A stretch of DNA of 64,000 nucleotides from Hyperoodon ampullatus (GCA_949752795.1 OX457062.1:94849777-94913776); one strand, 5' to 3'. Shown: positions 1-12,689, counted from the stretch's first letter. Notes: generated by a model from the letters alone, not told the origin. Program-made: numbers and translations.

Positions 1-2339
1 ACCTGGCATGCTCAAGTCTTGGCTGGGGTTCTCACTCGACAGAGGAGAACTGACGCTGTGGGAATAGAAGACATCACTGGGAGATATGTGGGTGGGGCCG
101 TGGGCCGGGACCACATCTGGAGGAACTACAGAATCCATGGCCCACTGGACAAGCACAGGACGACAAAGGAAAAACCCAGAGAAGTCTGTGCCCTGGACCC
201 AGAGGAAAGAGAATGTTTCAAGAGGAAGGAAAGAGTCAGCTGTTACGAAACTGCTGAGATGTAGAAAGGACAAGAGGATATTCGAGAGGGTATATTCAGG
301 GGTATATTCGGTTTGGTGACATGGGGACCATCCATCGGTCATCTCGGCCACAGAAGAGCTGCACAAGATGAGAGTTGGTCTCAGAGGGTAGAGAGATGAA
401 GAAAGGGAGGTGTCACTAAGGACCACTCTTTCAAGAAATTTGTCTGTGATGTAGAAACGGGGAAAGAAAGATTCAGAATATTTTTAAGATAGAGAAAGTC
501 TGCGGATATTTAAATGCTGGAGGAAGAAGCCAGGAGGAGACAGGGTGAAGATACAGGCAAGAAAAATGTCCATCAATAATCCAAGTCCCTGAAGGGGGAG
601 GGGAGGTGGGCAGAGGGCTCTCAGGGAGGGTGGCTGCAGGTGCGAGGAGGCTCCGTACTGGAACTTTGGAAACTGGAAACCGAGTAGATGGTGGCTCTCC
701 GCTGCCCTGAGCCCAGGGGGGAGGGGGAAAGAGTTGGATGTTTGAAATCGACACTATAGAGACACATAGTGGGGCTTCTAAGCAGGAGTACACACCCTGG
801 TGAAAGCCCTGATGCGATGGTGAAGGAGAGGGCCCCGGCTGCTCCAAGGCGCAGCCCTCAAACCAGTGCAGGACAGAGGGCAGCTGGGTGTGCAGGGCCG
901 TCCAGCCCTGCCCTGTGTGGCAGGAATCCTCCCACCGGCTCGGTTCAGTCTACCTTCCTTCGGGCTGAGGGAGCAAGGGGCGAAGGCCTGTTCTCCTGCA
1001 TCCAGCCCCGTAGGGCAGCCAAGCCCCCGGCCCCAGTGGGCCAGCCGAGGATGTCCACAGGGGCAGCCAAGGCCTTGAGGGGAGGGGTCACGCAGGAGTA
1101 CTGCTGAGTAATGCTGAGTACTTCGGTCCCCTTCCTCCTCCGCTCCCCACTCCTGCCCCTGGCTCTCCTTCAGTCACCATCATCTCTCTTCCCCTCATCT
1201 CTGGGGAACTGGAAAACAGCCCAGCAAGTGAGGGATGGAAGGGGATTTTGGAGCACAAGTGGCGGGGGAGGGAAACACACGCATGGAGAAACAACAGACG
1301 CCTTGCTGGAGTGATTCTGCCCCGCAGCCATCCAGGGCTGGGGTTTGGCTCAGCAGGACCAACAAAGGGGCAAACTGGTAAGGGAATTTAGAGTTAGCAG
1401 GAGAATGATAGAAATAATGTCATCCAAGCAGACTAGAAAGGAAAATGAAGACAGGAGACGATTGAGGAGAAAACAGAAGTTCTAATGACGCTAAAAAAAA
1501 AAAAAAAAACTCTTGTGGAAGGAGTTGATGGAGGAGGCTGGACAGGATGGCTGGAAGGTTGCACAGTCAGTACAGAAAAGGGGAGGGCGGGAGGGAGGAA
1601 GGCAGGGCTGGTTGAGCCCTGGGCAGGAATGGGGGCCATTCCCACTGGAGATCCTGGCCACTCTGGATTTCCCCAGGCCACTGGCAGAACCAGAAGAGAC
1701 AGGGAGGGGCCAGGGTAGAGCAAAGCTGGCTGATGGGAGGGACCCAGGGGACTGGAGGCCTCTGGCATCATGGCAGCCCCTCAGGTTCAAGGTCTAGGAG
1801 CCTGAAATAGGATGCGGGACAGGCTGGACTGCCTAGGCTGGGAGCAGGCTGTTTCAGGCCCAGCTGTGGGTAGGAGGGAGGGAGGGAGGGAGAGAGAGAG
1901 GGGAGAGGCAGAAACTGGTCAGGAGTTTTCCCAGATTGGGCTGGATCACCTAACCCAGCAGGTGTCAGAGAGTCAGGAGGGAGAAGGGCCAGGCAGGGGT
2001 GGGAGGAAGAGGGTCTAGACTCCACTAGGGGGAGCCTCCCAGGTGGGCCTCAAGGGGGAGGGCCTCCAGGTCGAGCCGCGTGGGTGCAGCAGGTGCCCTT
2101 TCTGCAGGAAATGCTTTCCCAAACCATTCAAAGGCATATGCGGCCTCAGAAATGTTAGGAGCCACTGGCTGAATGACATTCGGACACCATGTCCAAACTA
2201 GGGCCTGTGGGAAGGGCCCGTCTTCCTGCTATGTCACCAAGGCACGAGGGAAGGTGCTGCCAGGAAGGGGTGAGGCAGTTTCCCAGCTTGGTCCCTCTTC
2301 CCTGTCACCGAGCACCTCCCCTTAAAGTTCCCTGGTCCA
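1..2339. other. Intergenic sequence, no gene recognised
   Basis: Moderately GC-rich single-copy-looking DNA. Open frames are short, overlap on both strands and match no protein I know. The only low-complexity features are a poly(A) run near 1493-1509 and a GGGA/GA-rich stretch near 1871-1905. No splice-framed exon, RNA gene or repeat family could be supported. Confidence 0.6.
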
Positions 2340-2690
2340 GAATTATTCTTGAGCCCTGCTCTGTGTTGGACACTAGGCTGGGTGCTGGGAAGGCACAGGC
2401 AAGTCAGCACAGTCCTTGTCCTTGAGATGCTCACAGGCCTAGAAGGTAAGTGTTCCATCTCCTCACCTGGCACCAAGCAGGTGGGATACAGAGTAGGTGC
2501 TCCAGGCCTTTACACATGCTGTTTCCCTTGCCTGGAACACCCTTCCCCTCCCCACACCCATCCCCATACAATTCCTCCCACACATTTTAAGCTGCTTAAC
2601 TTACCTCCTCCAGGAGTAACAAAGCCTTAGGTGTCACTCCATCTGGGAAGACTTGCTTGAACTCCCAATGTTATGAGTGCCATGACCCCA
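2340..2690. mobile_element. LINE-2 (L2) 3' end fragments
   Basis: Bases 2340-2450 resemble the + strand L2 3' end (a degraded 'tgtgttggacactaggct..gctggg' block). Bases 2490-2690 resemble the complementary strand of the L2 3' region (a 'ctttacacatgctgtttccc..cctggaa' block). Both are divergent, as expected of an ancient mammalian family. Assignment is by eye. Confidence 0.5.
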
Positions 2691-2754
2691 ACCCACCCCA
2701 CCACTCCCCTTCCCCCAACCTCCCACCTCAGCTGAAGTTCTAAAGATGTGGTGT

Positions 2755-2895
2755 AGTTGTGACTGATGGTGTGGGCTCCAGAGTCAGAGTCCAGAGGAGG
2801 CCTGCAAATCCTGGCGCCTGCACTGACCAGCTGGGGGACCCTGAATAACTCACTTGCTCTAAGTATCAGTTTCCCCATCTGTAAAATGGAGACGG
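2755..2895 (+). mobile_element. MIR SINE
   Basis: This carries the MIR core and 3' part: a 'ggctccagagtcagag' block, then 'ctgggggaccctgaataactcac', then the diagnostic 'cagtttccccatctgtaaaatgg' at about 2870-2890. It is an ancient tRNA-derived SINE shared by all mammals, inactive today. Confidence 0.75.
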
Positions 2896-2929
2896 TTTTT
2901 CGTTTGTTTGGGTTTTGGTTTTTCTTTTA

Positions 2930-3373
2930 TTTTTTCAGCTTTCTTGAGATATAATTTACATAGAACAGTGTGTAAGTTTAAGGTGTACAACATGTTGATT
3001 TGATACACTTATATATGACAAGATGATGACCACCATAGCTTAGCTAACACGCCTTCCTGTCACATGATTACCATTTCTTGTTTGTGGTGAGAACATTTCA
3101 GATTTACTCTCTTAGCCACACTCAAGTATATGATACAGTATTAGCTATAATCACCATGCTGTACATTACATCCCCCAAATTTGTTAATCGTCTTTTGTAA
3201 TTATTGAGCTATAATTGACATCTAACTTTATATTAGTTTGGGGTATGCAATGTGATGATTCAATATTTGTATATACTGTGAAATGATCACAATAAGTCTA
3301 GTTAACAACAATTACCACACATAATTACAAATTTTTTTTCCTGTGATGGGAACTTTTAAGATATACTCGCTTA
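2930..3373 (-). mobile_element. Old L1 3' UTR fragment
   Basis: AT-rich sequence with phrases typical of the complement of an L1M 3' UTR ('ttgagatataatttacata', 'gtgtacaacatgttgatttgata', 'attgagctataattgacat'). The same motif recurs twice (near 2946 and 3205), suggesting two overlapping old copies. The SINE at 3374 interrupts it. Confidence 0.6.
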
Positions 3374-3593
3374 GGGCTTCCCTGGTGGCGCAGTGATTGG
3401 GAGTCCGCCTGCCGATGCAGGGGACATGGGTTCGTGCCCCAGTCCAGGAAGATCCCACATGCCGCGGAGTGGCTGGGCCCATGAGCCATGGCCGCTGAGC
3501 CTGCACGTCCGGAGCCTGTGCTCTGCAACGGGAGAGGCCACAACAGTGAGAGGCCCACATACTGCAAATTAAAAAAAAGAAAAGAAAAAAACA
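3374..3593 (+). mobile_element. CHR-type SINE, ~200 bp form
   Basis: Full-length cetacean tRNA-derived SINE. It starts GGGCTTCCCTGGTGGCGCAG, contains the B-box-like 'ggttcgtgccccagtc' and ends in an A-rich tail at about 3568-3592. The body has a few substitutions (for example gtgattggg for the usual gtggttgag), so it is not a very recent copy. Confidence 0.9.
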
Positions 3594-3639
3594 GAAGCAA
3601 TCATGTAACAAATTCAATAAAGACTTTAAAAATGGTCCA

Positions 3640-4499
3640 CATCAAAAAACAAAAAAGGCCACCATCAAAATATCTAGAAACAATAAATGCTGGAGAGGGT
3701 GTGGAGAAAAGGGAACACTCTTGCACTGCTGGTGGGAATGTGAATTGGTACAGCCACTATGGAGAACAGTATGGAGGTTCCTTAAAAAACTACAAACAGA
3801 ACTCCCATATGACCCAGCAATCCCACTACTGGGCATATACCCTGAGAAAACCATAATTCAAAAAGAGTCATGTACCAAAATGTTCATTGCAGCTCTATTT
3901 ACAATAGCCAGGAGATGGAAGCAACCTAAGTGTCCATCATCGGATGAACGGATAAAGAAGATGTGGCACATATATACAATGGAATATTACTCAGCCATAA
4001 AAAGAAACGAAATTGAGTTATTTGTAGTGAGGTGGATGGACCTAGAGTCTGTCATACAGAGTGAAGTAAGTCAGAAAGAGAAAGACAAATACCGTATGCT
4101 AACACATATATATGGAATCTAAGAAAAAAAAATGTCATGAAGAACCTAGGGGTAAGATGGGAATAAAGACACAGACCTACTAGAGAATGGACTTGAGGAT
4201 ATGGGGAGGGGGAAGGGTAAGCTGGGACGAAGTGAGAGAGTGGCATGGACGTATATACACTACCAAACGTAAAATAACTAGCTAGTGGGAAGCAGCCGCA
4301 TAGCACAGGGAGATCAGCTCGGTGCTTTGTGACCACCTAGAGGGGTGGGATGGGGAGGTGGGAGGGAGGGAGACGCAAGAGGGAGGAGATATGGGAACAT
4401 ATGTATATGTATAACTGATTCGCTTTGTTATAAAGCAGAAACTAACACGCCACTGTAAAGCAATTATACTCCAATAAAGATGTAAAAAAAAAAAAAAAA
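3640..4499 (+). mobile_element. 5'-truncated L1, ORF2 C-terminus and 3' UTR
   Basis: A short L1 copy. The frame at 3721-4122 encodes the C-terminal end of L1 ORF2 ([13 protein letters not shown], then [11 protein letters not shown], then MEYYSAIKRNE) and ends in a stop. About 360 bp of 3' UTR follows, ending in AATTATACTCCAATAAAGATG plus poly(A) to 4499. The reverse transcriptase and endonuclease domains are absent, so it cannot move by itself. It is very similar to the copy at 22109-22957 and is truncated at nearly the same point. Confidence 0.88.
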
Positions 4500-6250
4500 G
4501 ACCACGTAATGTGAGGGCTGAGGCTGCCACAGTGGGCTTCATGCCACAGGACTTACAGGGAAGCAGAAATCTAAGTGAGTGGAGCAGTCTGGCTGGCAGA
4601 GAGGGGAATGGATGCAGAGAGAAGCAGGGACAGCAGAAAGGCCATTGCTAAAGCTGCCTTGATGTCTCTGCATCCCCAAACCCCGATCTCTGGGTATCCA
4701 AGCAACAAATACCCCTTGTCACCCTAAGGTCAGAAAAGCCATAGCTGGAACCTGTATCCTGCTCACAGGGTCATCTTGAAATGAAAGCATTAGCCCAGAG
4801 TCTGGCACAGAGTTGGTGCTCAGTGATAAGGATGGTGGAGATCAGAGCCCAGCATGGGTGAGAAGTCTCAGGAAGGCCCCTGCCCTGCAGCTCGCATACA
4901 CGCTCCATAGGCCCCTGGGGGCAAAGGAGGGGTGGTGAGCGGCTGCACTCACTAAGCCTTCCCCTCCTGTGCCTCCCAGCAGCAGCCCGCCAGGCCTGGG
5001 CACATGCTGATGTCCCAGCAGGGGCCACAAAGGTGAGGGAGGTGGAGACACTCCCACAAGGCCAGCCCTGGCAGGGCTGGAGGCAGGGGGACAGGAGCCG
5101 TGAGGCGGTGCCCCAGTGAGGTGCACTTTCAGGTGGCCCTGGTTAAGAGCACAGCTCTGAGACAGAATGCCTGAGTTTGACCCTCTGTGTGACCTTGGGC
5201 AGCTCACCTAAGCTGTGTCTCAGTCTCCTTGCAGTAAAATGGGAATGAGAGCAGAACCTACTTCCTGGGGTTGAGGGGGAGGTGGAAAGAGGTCAGGATG
5301 GGCCAAAGTCAGAACAATGCAGCAAACAGACGATGAACACTGCAGTTGGTACCTGAAGAGAAGCAGCCAGATGCAGACGCCGGCTTTCACTGGAGAACAG
5401 GCCTGGCCTGGGTGCTGGGCTCCCCAAGCCAAGGTCTCAGGACCGCTGCCTCTGGTCTGCTCTGGGATTCCCATGAGCACCGTCTCCTTCCTCCGCCCAC
5501 AGCCCTGCAGCCCACCTACCCCTCATTCCAATCTCGAACTCCTTCCATACATCCCTCTTGCACAAACATCCGCCCCTGGGAGAAGCTTCCCTAGGGGTCC
5601 TCTTCACCCAGGGCCCTCTGCTATTCTGTCTCAGACCCTGGGATCATTTATCATAGAGCTTGAATCACAGGAAAATCCTGCCATAACATTCATTCAGACA
5701 GAGCACAGTTGGGGCTTTCCTCGTGCCTTCCAGCTACCCCCCACCATCAGCTGCTGGTGAACAAGGAAATACTCAAGTTCACGTCTTTGGGGGCAGGGAC
5801 AGGATGTCCAGGAAGCACAGCCTGTGACCATTCGGGACTTTCTCACGTCAGTGTCAGTTTAGTTATGCGTAGTGTAATTTGAACTGTCTTTACTTTTTGT
5901 GCCAGGAAAATAATCCACTTTTTAAATTCAATGTTTGCTTTATTTCCGCTTGCAAAACAAAAATCAGTCCCCAAACTAAAAATGTATCCATTTCAAAGTA
6001 TTCTTATACTATGACATTTGACTATGAAAATCATTTAATATGTCTTTTAAAATTATTTCATACAGGGCATCTATTAAAGCTCTGGATTGGGCTGCCTCGC
6101 TGAGAGCAGTGCCATAGCTCAGAATTTTTAGAGGCATAGCAAAGGTACTTACTACATTTTAAAATTTATTTTATGCAGAAATTCTTTTAGGACAGTGACT
6201 ATAGCTACCCAAGGTCTCCTTTTCTTGATGATGCTAAGAAACCGTGTTCC
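4500..6250. other. Intergenic sequence with one MIR
   Basis: Mostly unassigned. Bases 5120-5260 look like a + strand MIR ('gttaagagcacagctctgag', 'tgtgaccttgggcagctcac', 'tctcagtctccttgcagtaaaatggg'). The rest shows no recognisable gene or repeat. Its short frames have no conserved motif. Confidence 0.5.
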
Positions 6251-6254
6251 CAAA

Positions 6255-6680
6255 CCAGAATATTTTTTCTTTTCCATTATGGTTTATTACTATATTGAAT
6301 ATTACTATACTCAATTAGTAATATTGAATATTACTATTACTATGTACTTATTACTGTATTGAATATAGTTCCTGGTGCTATACAATAGGACCTTGTTGTT
6401 TATTCACTTGGAATTCTTTTTTTCATTTGAAATTTTTTAATAAACATTTTTTTAGAGCAGCTTTAGGTTCATAGCAACATTGAATAGAAGGTGCAGAGAT
6501 TTCCCGTACAGCCCCATCCACGTTGCGTAGCCTCCCCCATTATCAACATGCCCAACCAGATAATACACTTTTCATTAACTTCACAGGAGCGTGGTCTCTC
6601 ATTTTATAATTGGACTATTTGGAACCCATTTAGCACAAAACTATGGGGATTGAACCTCAAGACACTTACTGGGTAACTGG
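6255..6680. mobile_element. Old L1-type fragments
   Basis: Bases 6258-6412 contain 'cctggtgctatacaataggaccttgttgttta', the complement of a common L1 3' UTR segment. Bases 6425-6570 contain 'agagcagctttaggttcatagcaa' and 'gcctcccccattatcaacatgccc', a widespread old LINE 3' segment. Subfamilies were not resolved. Confidence 0.5.
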
Positions 6681-8961
6681 ATGTCTGCTCCCCCAGTGGG
6701 ATGTAAGTTTCACAAAGGAGGAGTCCAGTCTGGGCTTCTCAGTGCTGCATCCCCGGTAGCCTATATAATGCTTCCCAGGAGTGAGAGCTGAACTTGAGAA
6801 AATGAATAAGACCCCCCCACAGAAGCAGAGATCAAGCCACCGGTCAGGAGGCCTAACCAGGTAGCCATTGATCACAGCCACATCACTTATCCTCAGCGTA
6901 AGGGGAGATCCAGAGGCCAGCAGCCCTCACCCCAGCCCTCTCCTGTGATCACAGGATTCCAAGAAGCCCAAAGAGAAAGACCATGACCTGTCTTACTCCC
7001 TGGGGAAACTGGCTCCACAGCTGAACTGCTGGGAGCTCTGCTCTGCCCTCACCCAGGAGCGCTGGGGGTGAGCCAGGCTTCCTCAGTACCCCCAACCTTA
7101 CCATGATTTATGGAGAAGACAAATCCAGGAAGGAAGCCTCGAGCAAGGACCTGCCAAGAAACATAATAAGCTAATGAGTTAAGCTCATTTGGATGGCTTG
7201 GGGGTTTTCTCCGTTACATTTGTATCTTGATTCCAACGGTGTGTCTCTGGTGGGAGCCCCAATAAATAGGTGTCTCCAGTGGGGGGCCCAATAAATAGTC
7301 TGGTTTCTGAACAATTTGAGAAATAAAAGAGTAAAAAAAGAATCCACCAAGATGCAACAGTGGGGACCTTGTTCTCACGGAGGGCCACATGACCTTATGC
7401 TGCTGCCAAAGAGAACACCCCAAAGTCCAGGAAAACAGCTGAAGGAGGGTCACGAATCAAGCTTCCTGCTACTGTCTGTGTTTATCTCTTATAGGAGTTT
7501 ATTTGACGTTGTCCTAGGAAGTTATCCTTTGTGTCCCCCAAGGTAAGGCTATGTCCCAGGACAGAGAAGGTGGGAAACGGTGACCCCTGTCACATGTGAA
7601 AGGTCAGGATAGAGCCCTGGGCGGGGCAGGGAGATGCTCCAGCTGGCACAGGGCTTGGTTTCATGTTACTTTCTGTGTTTATTTCCCCTTCATCATCCCT
7701 GAAGCTTGTGCAATGCTTTGTTAAATACCCCAATCTTGACTCGGCTGTGTTTAGGGAAACTGAGGCAATGATCCCGGTTCCAGCTCAGGCTGGACCAGCC
7801 ACCTAAAGCCAACGGGAGTGGCCACGGAGATCTTTAGTGACAGAGCCAAAGGAAGCAGAATCCCGGGGGAAATTTGAGACTTCAGAATCCATTCGTGACC
7901 TGGAAGTGAAGTTTTGCTCTACACTGCTAACCCTGGAGAACTGGGACTTGAATTTATTCTGAGTCAGCCAGACCCTGTATAGAAAGTCTCCCGGCATTCA
8001 GATCTGCTTCCCGGCTTTCCCCACCAGGAGATCTCCCAAGGGTCACGTCACTCAGAGTCTTCTTCCATTCCACACCCCCAGAGGTGGAGGCAGATGCCCT
8101 GTTCCCTCCAGGTTCTCCATTGGTAGGAAGATCGTCCCATCTTTCCTTCCTGCTCAACTGCACTCTGCCTGACGAGCAAGCCTGCAGTCACCCAAACGTG
8201 ATCGTAAATGAACATGTTCTCACCAGGCAGCTCTCCCACTGGGGGGCGGGTGTCTGTCAACAAGGTTACTGTGGATTATGAACTGGATTTTCCACAGACT
8301 TCCACTAGGCAAGCAGAGATGTGTTTCTTTCCAAAAAAGGAGGGCAAAGGAGCAAAGTCTGGGAGTGGGAAAAGAAGTAAGCGAGGCTACATAGAGATCT
8401 CATTACCCCAGGATGTGGTTTTAATTCTGTGCTTCCCTTGCAGCCTCTACACTGCCCCCAAGTTGACTAAGGGCTCCAGATTAAATATACAAGATGTACT
8501 TGTAACATGGAGACCCTGGCTCAGTCTCCTGAGACTGTCAGGGGAAAGAAAACAACCACAAATCGAGGAACAGAGAAAAAGCAGTCTGTGACTTTCAGAA
8601 TCTCCTTATTCAGTTAATTGCTTAATAGGATAAATAGAAGGAGGGGTTGGCATATCAACTCGGTGCTTGCAGCTCTAAAATCAGCCTTCAAAACACCCTA
8701 TTTGCCAGGTAGAGCATATTCTCTGTGGGCCCCACTCCCATCTACTAACCTTTCTGGAAGCCCAAAGAAGAGTAGAGAATTTGCCTTTACAATATATTTA
8801 TTAAGGAGGAGTTGCAAGCAGGAAGGGTCCTTAAATCATTGAGTCTTTAGATAAGGAGCTTATGCCCTGAATGTTTCTGTGAGTGCTTAGCTCCTGATTG
8901 AGAGACATCTAGGGAATTAACAAAAGAGCTCTGTTGATGTACCATAGAAAAAAGTATCTTT
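6681..8961. other. Unassigned region, possible LTR remnant at 7.8-8.3 kb
   Basis: No gene recognised. Read on the - strand, about 8290-7800 contains a polyadenylation-like 'cagaataaattcaagtccc' followed by a C/T-rich stretch, an arrangement seen in retroviral LTR R/U5 regions. I could not find paired termini, a TSD, or internal gag/pol sequence, so the LTR idea is only a suggestion. The other sequence is AT- and GC-balanced intergenic DNA. Confidence 0.3.
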
Positions 8962-9080
8962 AGGACTTCCCTGGCAATCCAGTGGTTAAGACTCCACGTT
9001 CCCAATGCAGGGGGCACGGGTTCCATTCCTGGTCAGGGAACTAAGGTCCCACATGCCATACAGCATGGCAGAAAAAAAAA
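8962..9080 (+). mobile_element. Short CHR-related SINE (tRNA head only)
   Basis: About 120 bp beginning 'aggacttccctggcaatccagtggttaagactcc', with 'gggttccattcctggtcagggaactaaggtcccacatgcc' and a short A-rich tail. It is flanked by an imperfect duplication (GAAAAAAGTATCTTT at 8947-8961 and GAAAAAATTATCTTT at 9081-9095). It lacks the downstream half of the 200-bp form, so it belongs to an older, shorter subfamily. Confidence 0.8.
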
Positions 9081-9199
9081 GAAAAAATTATCTTTCTCCC
9101 CAGGGTTTAACCGGGGCCATCAACTGAATAAAGGGTCCCTGGTACCTAGCATGGTATGAAACATAAACTGACACTCAACAATTTGAAAACCAATGGTTG

Positions 9200-9247
9200 C
9201 ATGGATGGATGGATATGTGGATGGATGGATGGATGGATGGATGGATG
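9200..9247. repeat. (GGAT)n microsatellite
   Basis: About eleven GGAT units, interrupted once by 'atgt' near 9214. A plausible polymorphic tetranucleotide marker. Confidence 0.95.
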
Positions 9248-9904
9248 AAGGTGAAGTAGCTTCCCTTTTTAGGAGGTCCTTCCTTCAGCACTATCCCTAG
9301 AAGTGTCCAATCACATAGACATAGATTTGTTCAGCTGAATGAAGACTAGACAGCATATTAGGGTATGTGAAAGGAAGGAGGAGTACAGAGATAGCTTCCA
9401 GAATGTATGGAAAGAAGAGACTGTTGCCAACTTATCCTAGTTCTGCATGTATCTATTAACCTAGCATTTTGATTGTTTGTTCTTTTTCAGCCACAGTTAG
9501 AAATACTACCACCTTTTCCCTACCACCTATCTCCCTTTGTCAGGGGCACCAGAGACTAAGCCAGAGGACCTTATGGACCATCTAGTCCGAAGAAGCACAT
9601 GGTCCTCAGACACGTTTTGTTTGGCCTCTGCAGTTATTTAAAATTTTGATTTGGATATTAACATGTAAAAATCAGATTTTATGTAAAAATAGAGTTTTTT
9701 CATTTTTCTTGGGGAAAAGAACCCCGAAGACCTGGCAATATTTCCCTGGCACTTTCTCTTAGTGACAACTGACTGGAGCTGGGAATAGGTTGCACTGTCC
9801 ACTTAGCCACAAGCCCCACCTTGCTCTACTGTACATACTGCCTGCTTCCCTCATTCAACAGTTTCTGTCTGTTTGGTCCCCAAAGTATATGAACCATTTA
9901 CACA

Positions 9905-10015
9905 AATCCAATACCCTCACTCTACAGATGAGGAAGCTAAGGCCCAGAGGGGAAATGATTTGACTAAGTTCACACAACAAGCTATCAGCAGAGCCAGGAC
10001 AGGAACACTAGTAAC
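9905..10015 (-). mobile_element. MIR SINE fragment
   Basis: This reads as the complement of the MIR 3' half: 'tctacagatgaggaagctaaggcccagaggg', then 'ttcacacaacaagctatcagcagagccaggac'. Divergent ancient copy. Confidence 0.7.
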
Positions 10016-11104
10016 TACTGGTTTGTTTGTTAGTGTGTAGCATGGTGGATCTTTTAAATACTGGTGAATAAATGAATGTGTGAACTAATTAAACATCCAT
10101 TTTTCCAACTACCTTGAAGTTTGCCCCATCTGTGCTATTACAGCTGTACTCTCCATGCCCACTCAAAGCACACACGCCAGGAGTTATCCCGGGCCAGCAC
10201 TCCCTGGACCAGAACTCTCCTGCCGACCTCTGTACCCTGAGATGGTCCCACTGAGATGTGGTGGCTGGGCTTGCCGTTCCAACATTCCTATTATCTACTG
10301 TCAAGTCCAAGTGTAAGGAGTTTTCTCATTTTTTGGTTGCCCAGCACCTTTCTCCCCTGCTTTGGTAACTGTCTTTCAATTTTCTCCTCCCCCATTCTCC
10401 ATCTGTGAGCTTTTTCCTGGAGTTGATGGCCATTCTATTCCCAGAGGTAAGGGGTGAGGGGAGAGGCTGATCGGCTTGAACCAAGACATGGACCCTAAGA
10501 AGTCCCTTGCGTCTGGTGATAGGCATTACTCCATTCAAAGTCAACAAGTCTGGAGCAGGAAGTCACTGGTCCTCTAGGAAAGAGATTCCCTGGAATCTGC
10601 TAACTGTCATTTGGGGGCCACGATGAGAATGTTTATCTGAGAATGGAGCCTACACAGAAGAAGAGGCACTGAGTAAGGGAAAGAGAAACTGGGTCCCTAT
10701 TAAGTAGAACCCTGGGCACAGCCTCACCTGAAGTTGACATACGCCTGGATTGTTCAGCTAGTGGGCCAACAAATTCTCTCTCTTGCTTAAGCCAAGTTGG
10801 GACAGGTTTCCTGTCATTTCCAACATAAAGAGAACTCCTGGGGACCAGGGCACTTTCCCAAATACTCTCCTCTAAGGAATAGAGGGTGTACGAGTCTGGA
10901 CTCTTTGGGTTGCAAGTGATGTATGCCACGTGACTGAGCATCCTCTTAGAGAACGTGGCACAGGTCTCTGCTCTGCACTAGGAACTGAGGTTGCAAGGAT
11001 GACTAAGACATATAGCAGTCACGGCCCAGTGACAGGGGGAAGTCTCCTCCTGGAAAGTGGATAAGACTCAGCAGGAGAGAACATCTTTGTAAGCCATTTA
11101 AAGG
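10016..11104. other. Intergenic sequence, nothing recognised
   Basis: Short unrelated open frames on both strands. The segment near 10780-10825 resembles the end of an old interspersed repeat ('gcttaagccaagttgggacaggtttcctgtca'), but I cannot name it. Confidence 0.45.
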
Positions 11105-12540
11105 AGCTTAGACTAATTTTGGGGGTGGGGGGATGGCCACGATGGCCTGAGTTCACCTCCTCTCACAAGTACACCAAAATTGCAAGTATTTACAGAACAA
11201 CTATCAATGAGAAGGACCCAAAGACTAGCAGAAACGATTTTCCACAGCTAAAGATATAAAGAACCACAGTGAGATGGGCAGAGAGGTGGAGATGCAGTAT
11301 AGTCAATACCCACACCTCCAGGCAGGTGACCCACAAATGGGAGGATAATCACAATTGCAGAGGTTCTCCCCAAGGAGTGAAGGGTCTGAGACCCGTATTG
11401 GACTCCCCAGCCAGGGGGTCTTGCATTGGGAAGATGAGTCCCCAGAACATCTGGCTTTGAAAGCCAGTGCGTCTTGTACATGGGAGGGCTGGCGGACTGT
11501 AGGAAAGAGACTCTGCTCTTAAAGGAGCACACAAAATCCCACATGCTCGGAGACTCAGCACAGAGGCAGTAATTTGAAAAGAGCCTGGGTCACACCTACT
11601 AGCTTATCTTGGAGAGCCTTCCAGAGAGGCGGGAGGTAACTGGAGCCCACCCTGGGGACATAGATGCTGGCAGCAGCCATTTGGGGAGCTCTTTCTATCA
11701 TGAGAACTGTGGTGCTAGCAAGCTCCATTTTGGACTCCTCCCTCTAGCCCATTATCCCCAGGGGTTTACCTGTCCACTAACTGGTCAGCCACCTCCACCA
11801 GGCCAAGAAGCCAGACCCACGGTGACCCAGCCCCACACACCAGTGAGCCTGCACGAGCTCTGGAACCCCCTCGGCCCCTGCCAGCCACGCCAGGACCAGC
11901 CCTGCCCCCAGCAAGCAGCCTCTGCGTAAGGCAGAGCCTGGCAGCCAACTGGGCCAGGGCAGGTCCCACCTACCAGTGCACCCACAGCAGTCACATCCCC
12001 AGTGACAGAAGGGCCAATGTAACTCACATGCAGGGCACCCCTAGAGTATTTAACTCTGATGACCAGGGGGTAGTGTCCTGCCAACCCCCACAGGACATCT
12101 CCTACATAAGGCCACTTCAAGATCAGGAAACGTAACCAACCTACCTAATACATAGAAATAAAAACAGAGAATTAGGCAAAATAAGGCAACAGAGGTATAT
12201 GTTCCAAATAGGGGAGCAAGATAAAACCCCAGAAAAAGAACTAAGCAAAGTGGAGATAAGTGATCTACCCAATAAAGAGTTCAAGGTAATGATCATAAAG
12301 ATGCTCAGAGAACTTGGGAGAAGAATGGATGAACAGAGTGAGAAGTTAGAAGCTTCTAACAAAAAGTTAGAAAATATAAAGAAGAGCCAAACAGAGCTGA
12401 AAAATGCAATAACTGAAAGAAAAAATACACTAGAAGGAATCAACAGTAGGTTATATGATACAGAGGAACAGATCAGTGAACTGGAAGACAGAGCAGTGGA
12501 AATCACCCAAGCTGAACGGAAAAAAGGAAAAAGAGTTTTT

Positions 12541-12680
12541 ACATTTTTATTTATTTATTTATTTATTGGGGGCTGCACCACATAGCATGTGGGATCTTAG
12601 TACCCCAACCAGGGATCAAACCCACACCCCCTGCAGTGGAAGTGTGGAGTCTTAACCATTGGACCACCAGGGAAGTCCCT
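12541..12680 (-). mobile_element. Short CHR-related SINE inside L1 ORF1
   Basis: On the - strand it starts GGGACTTCCCTGGTGGTCCAATGG and ends in an (AAAT)n tail (the + strand 'tttatttatttatttatt' at 12545-12567). The target sequence AGAGTTTTT is duplicated at 12532-12540 and 12681-12689. Confidence 0.85.
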
Positions 12681-12689
12681 AGAGTTTTT

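Noticed and set aside
3721..4122. 133-codon + frame as a host gene
   Set aside because: It is the C-terminus of L1 ORF2, lying directly before an L1 3' UTR and poly(A).
8966..9060. A tRNA gene in the SINE head
   Set aside because: The A- and B-box-like sequences are those of tRNA-derived SINEs. No cloverleaf with a proper anticodon arm could be drawn.
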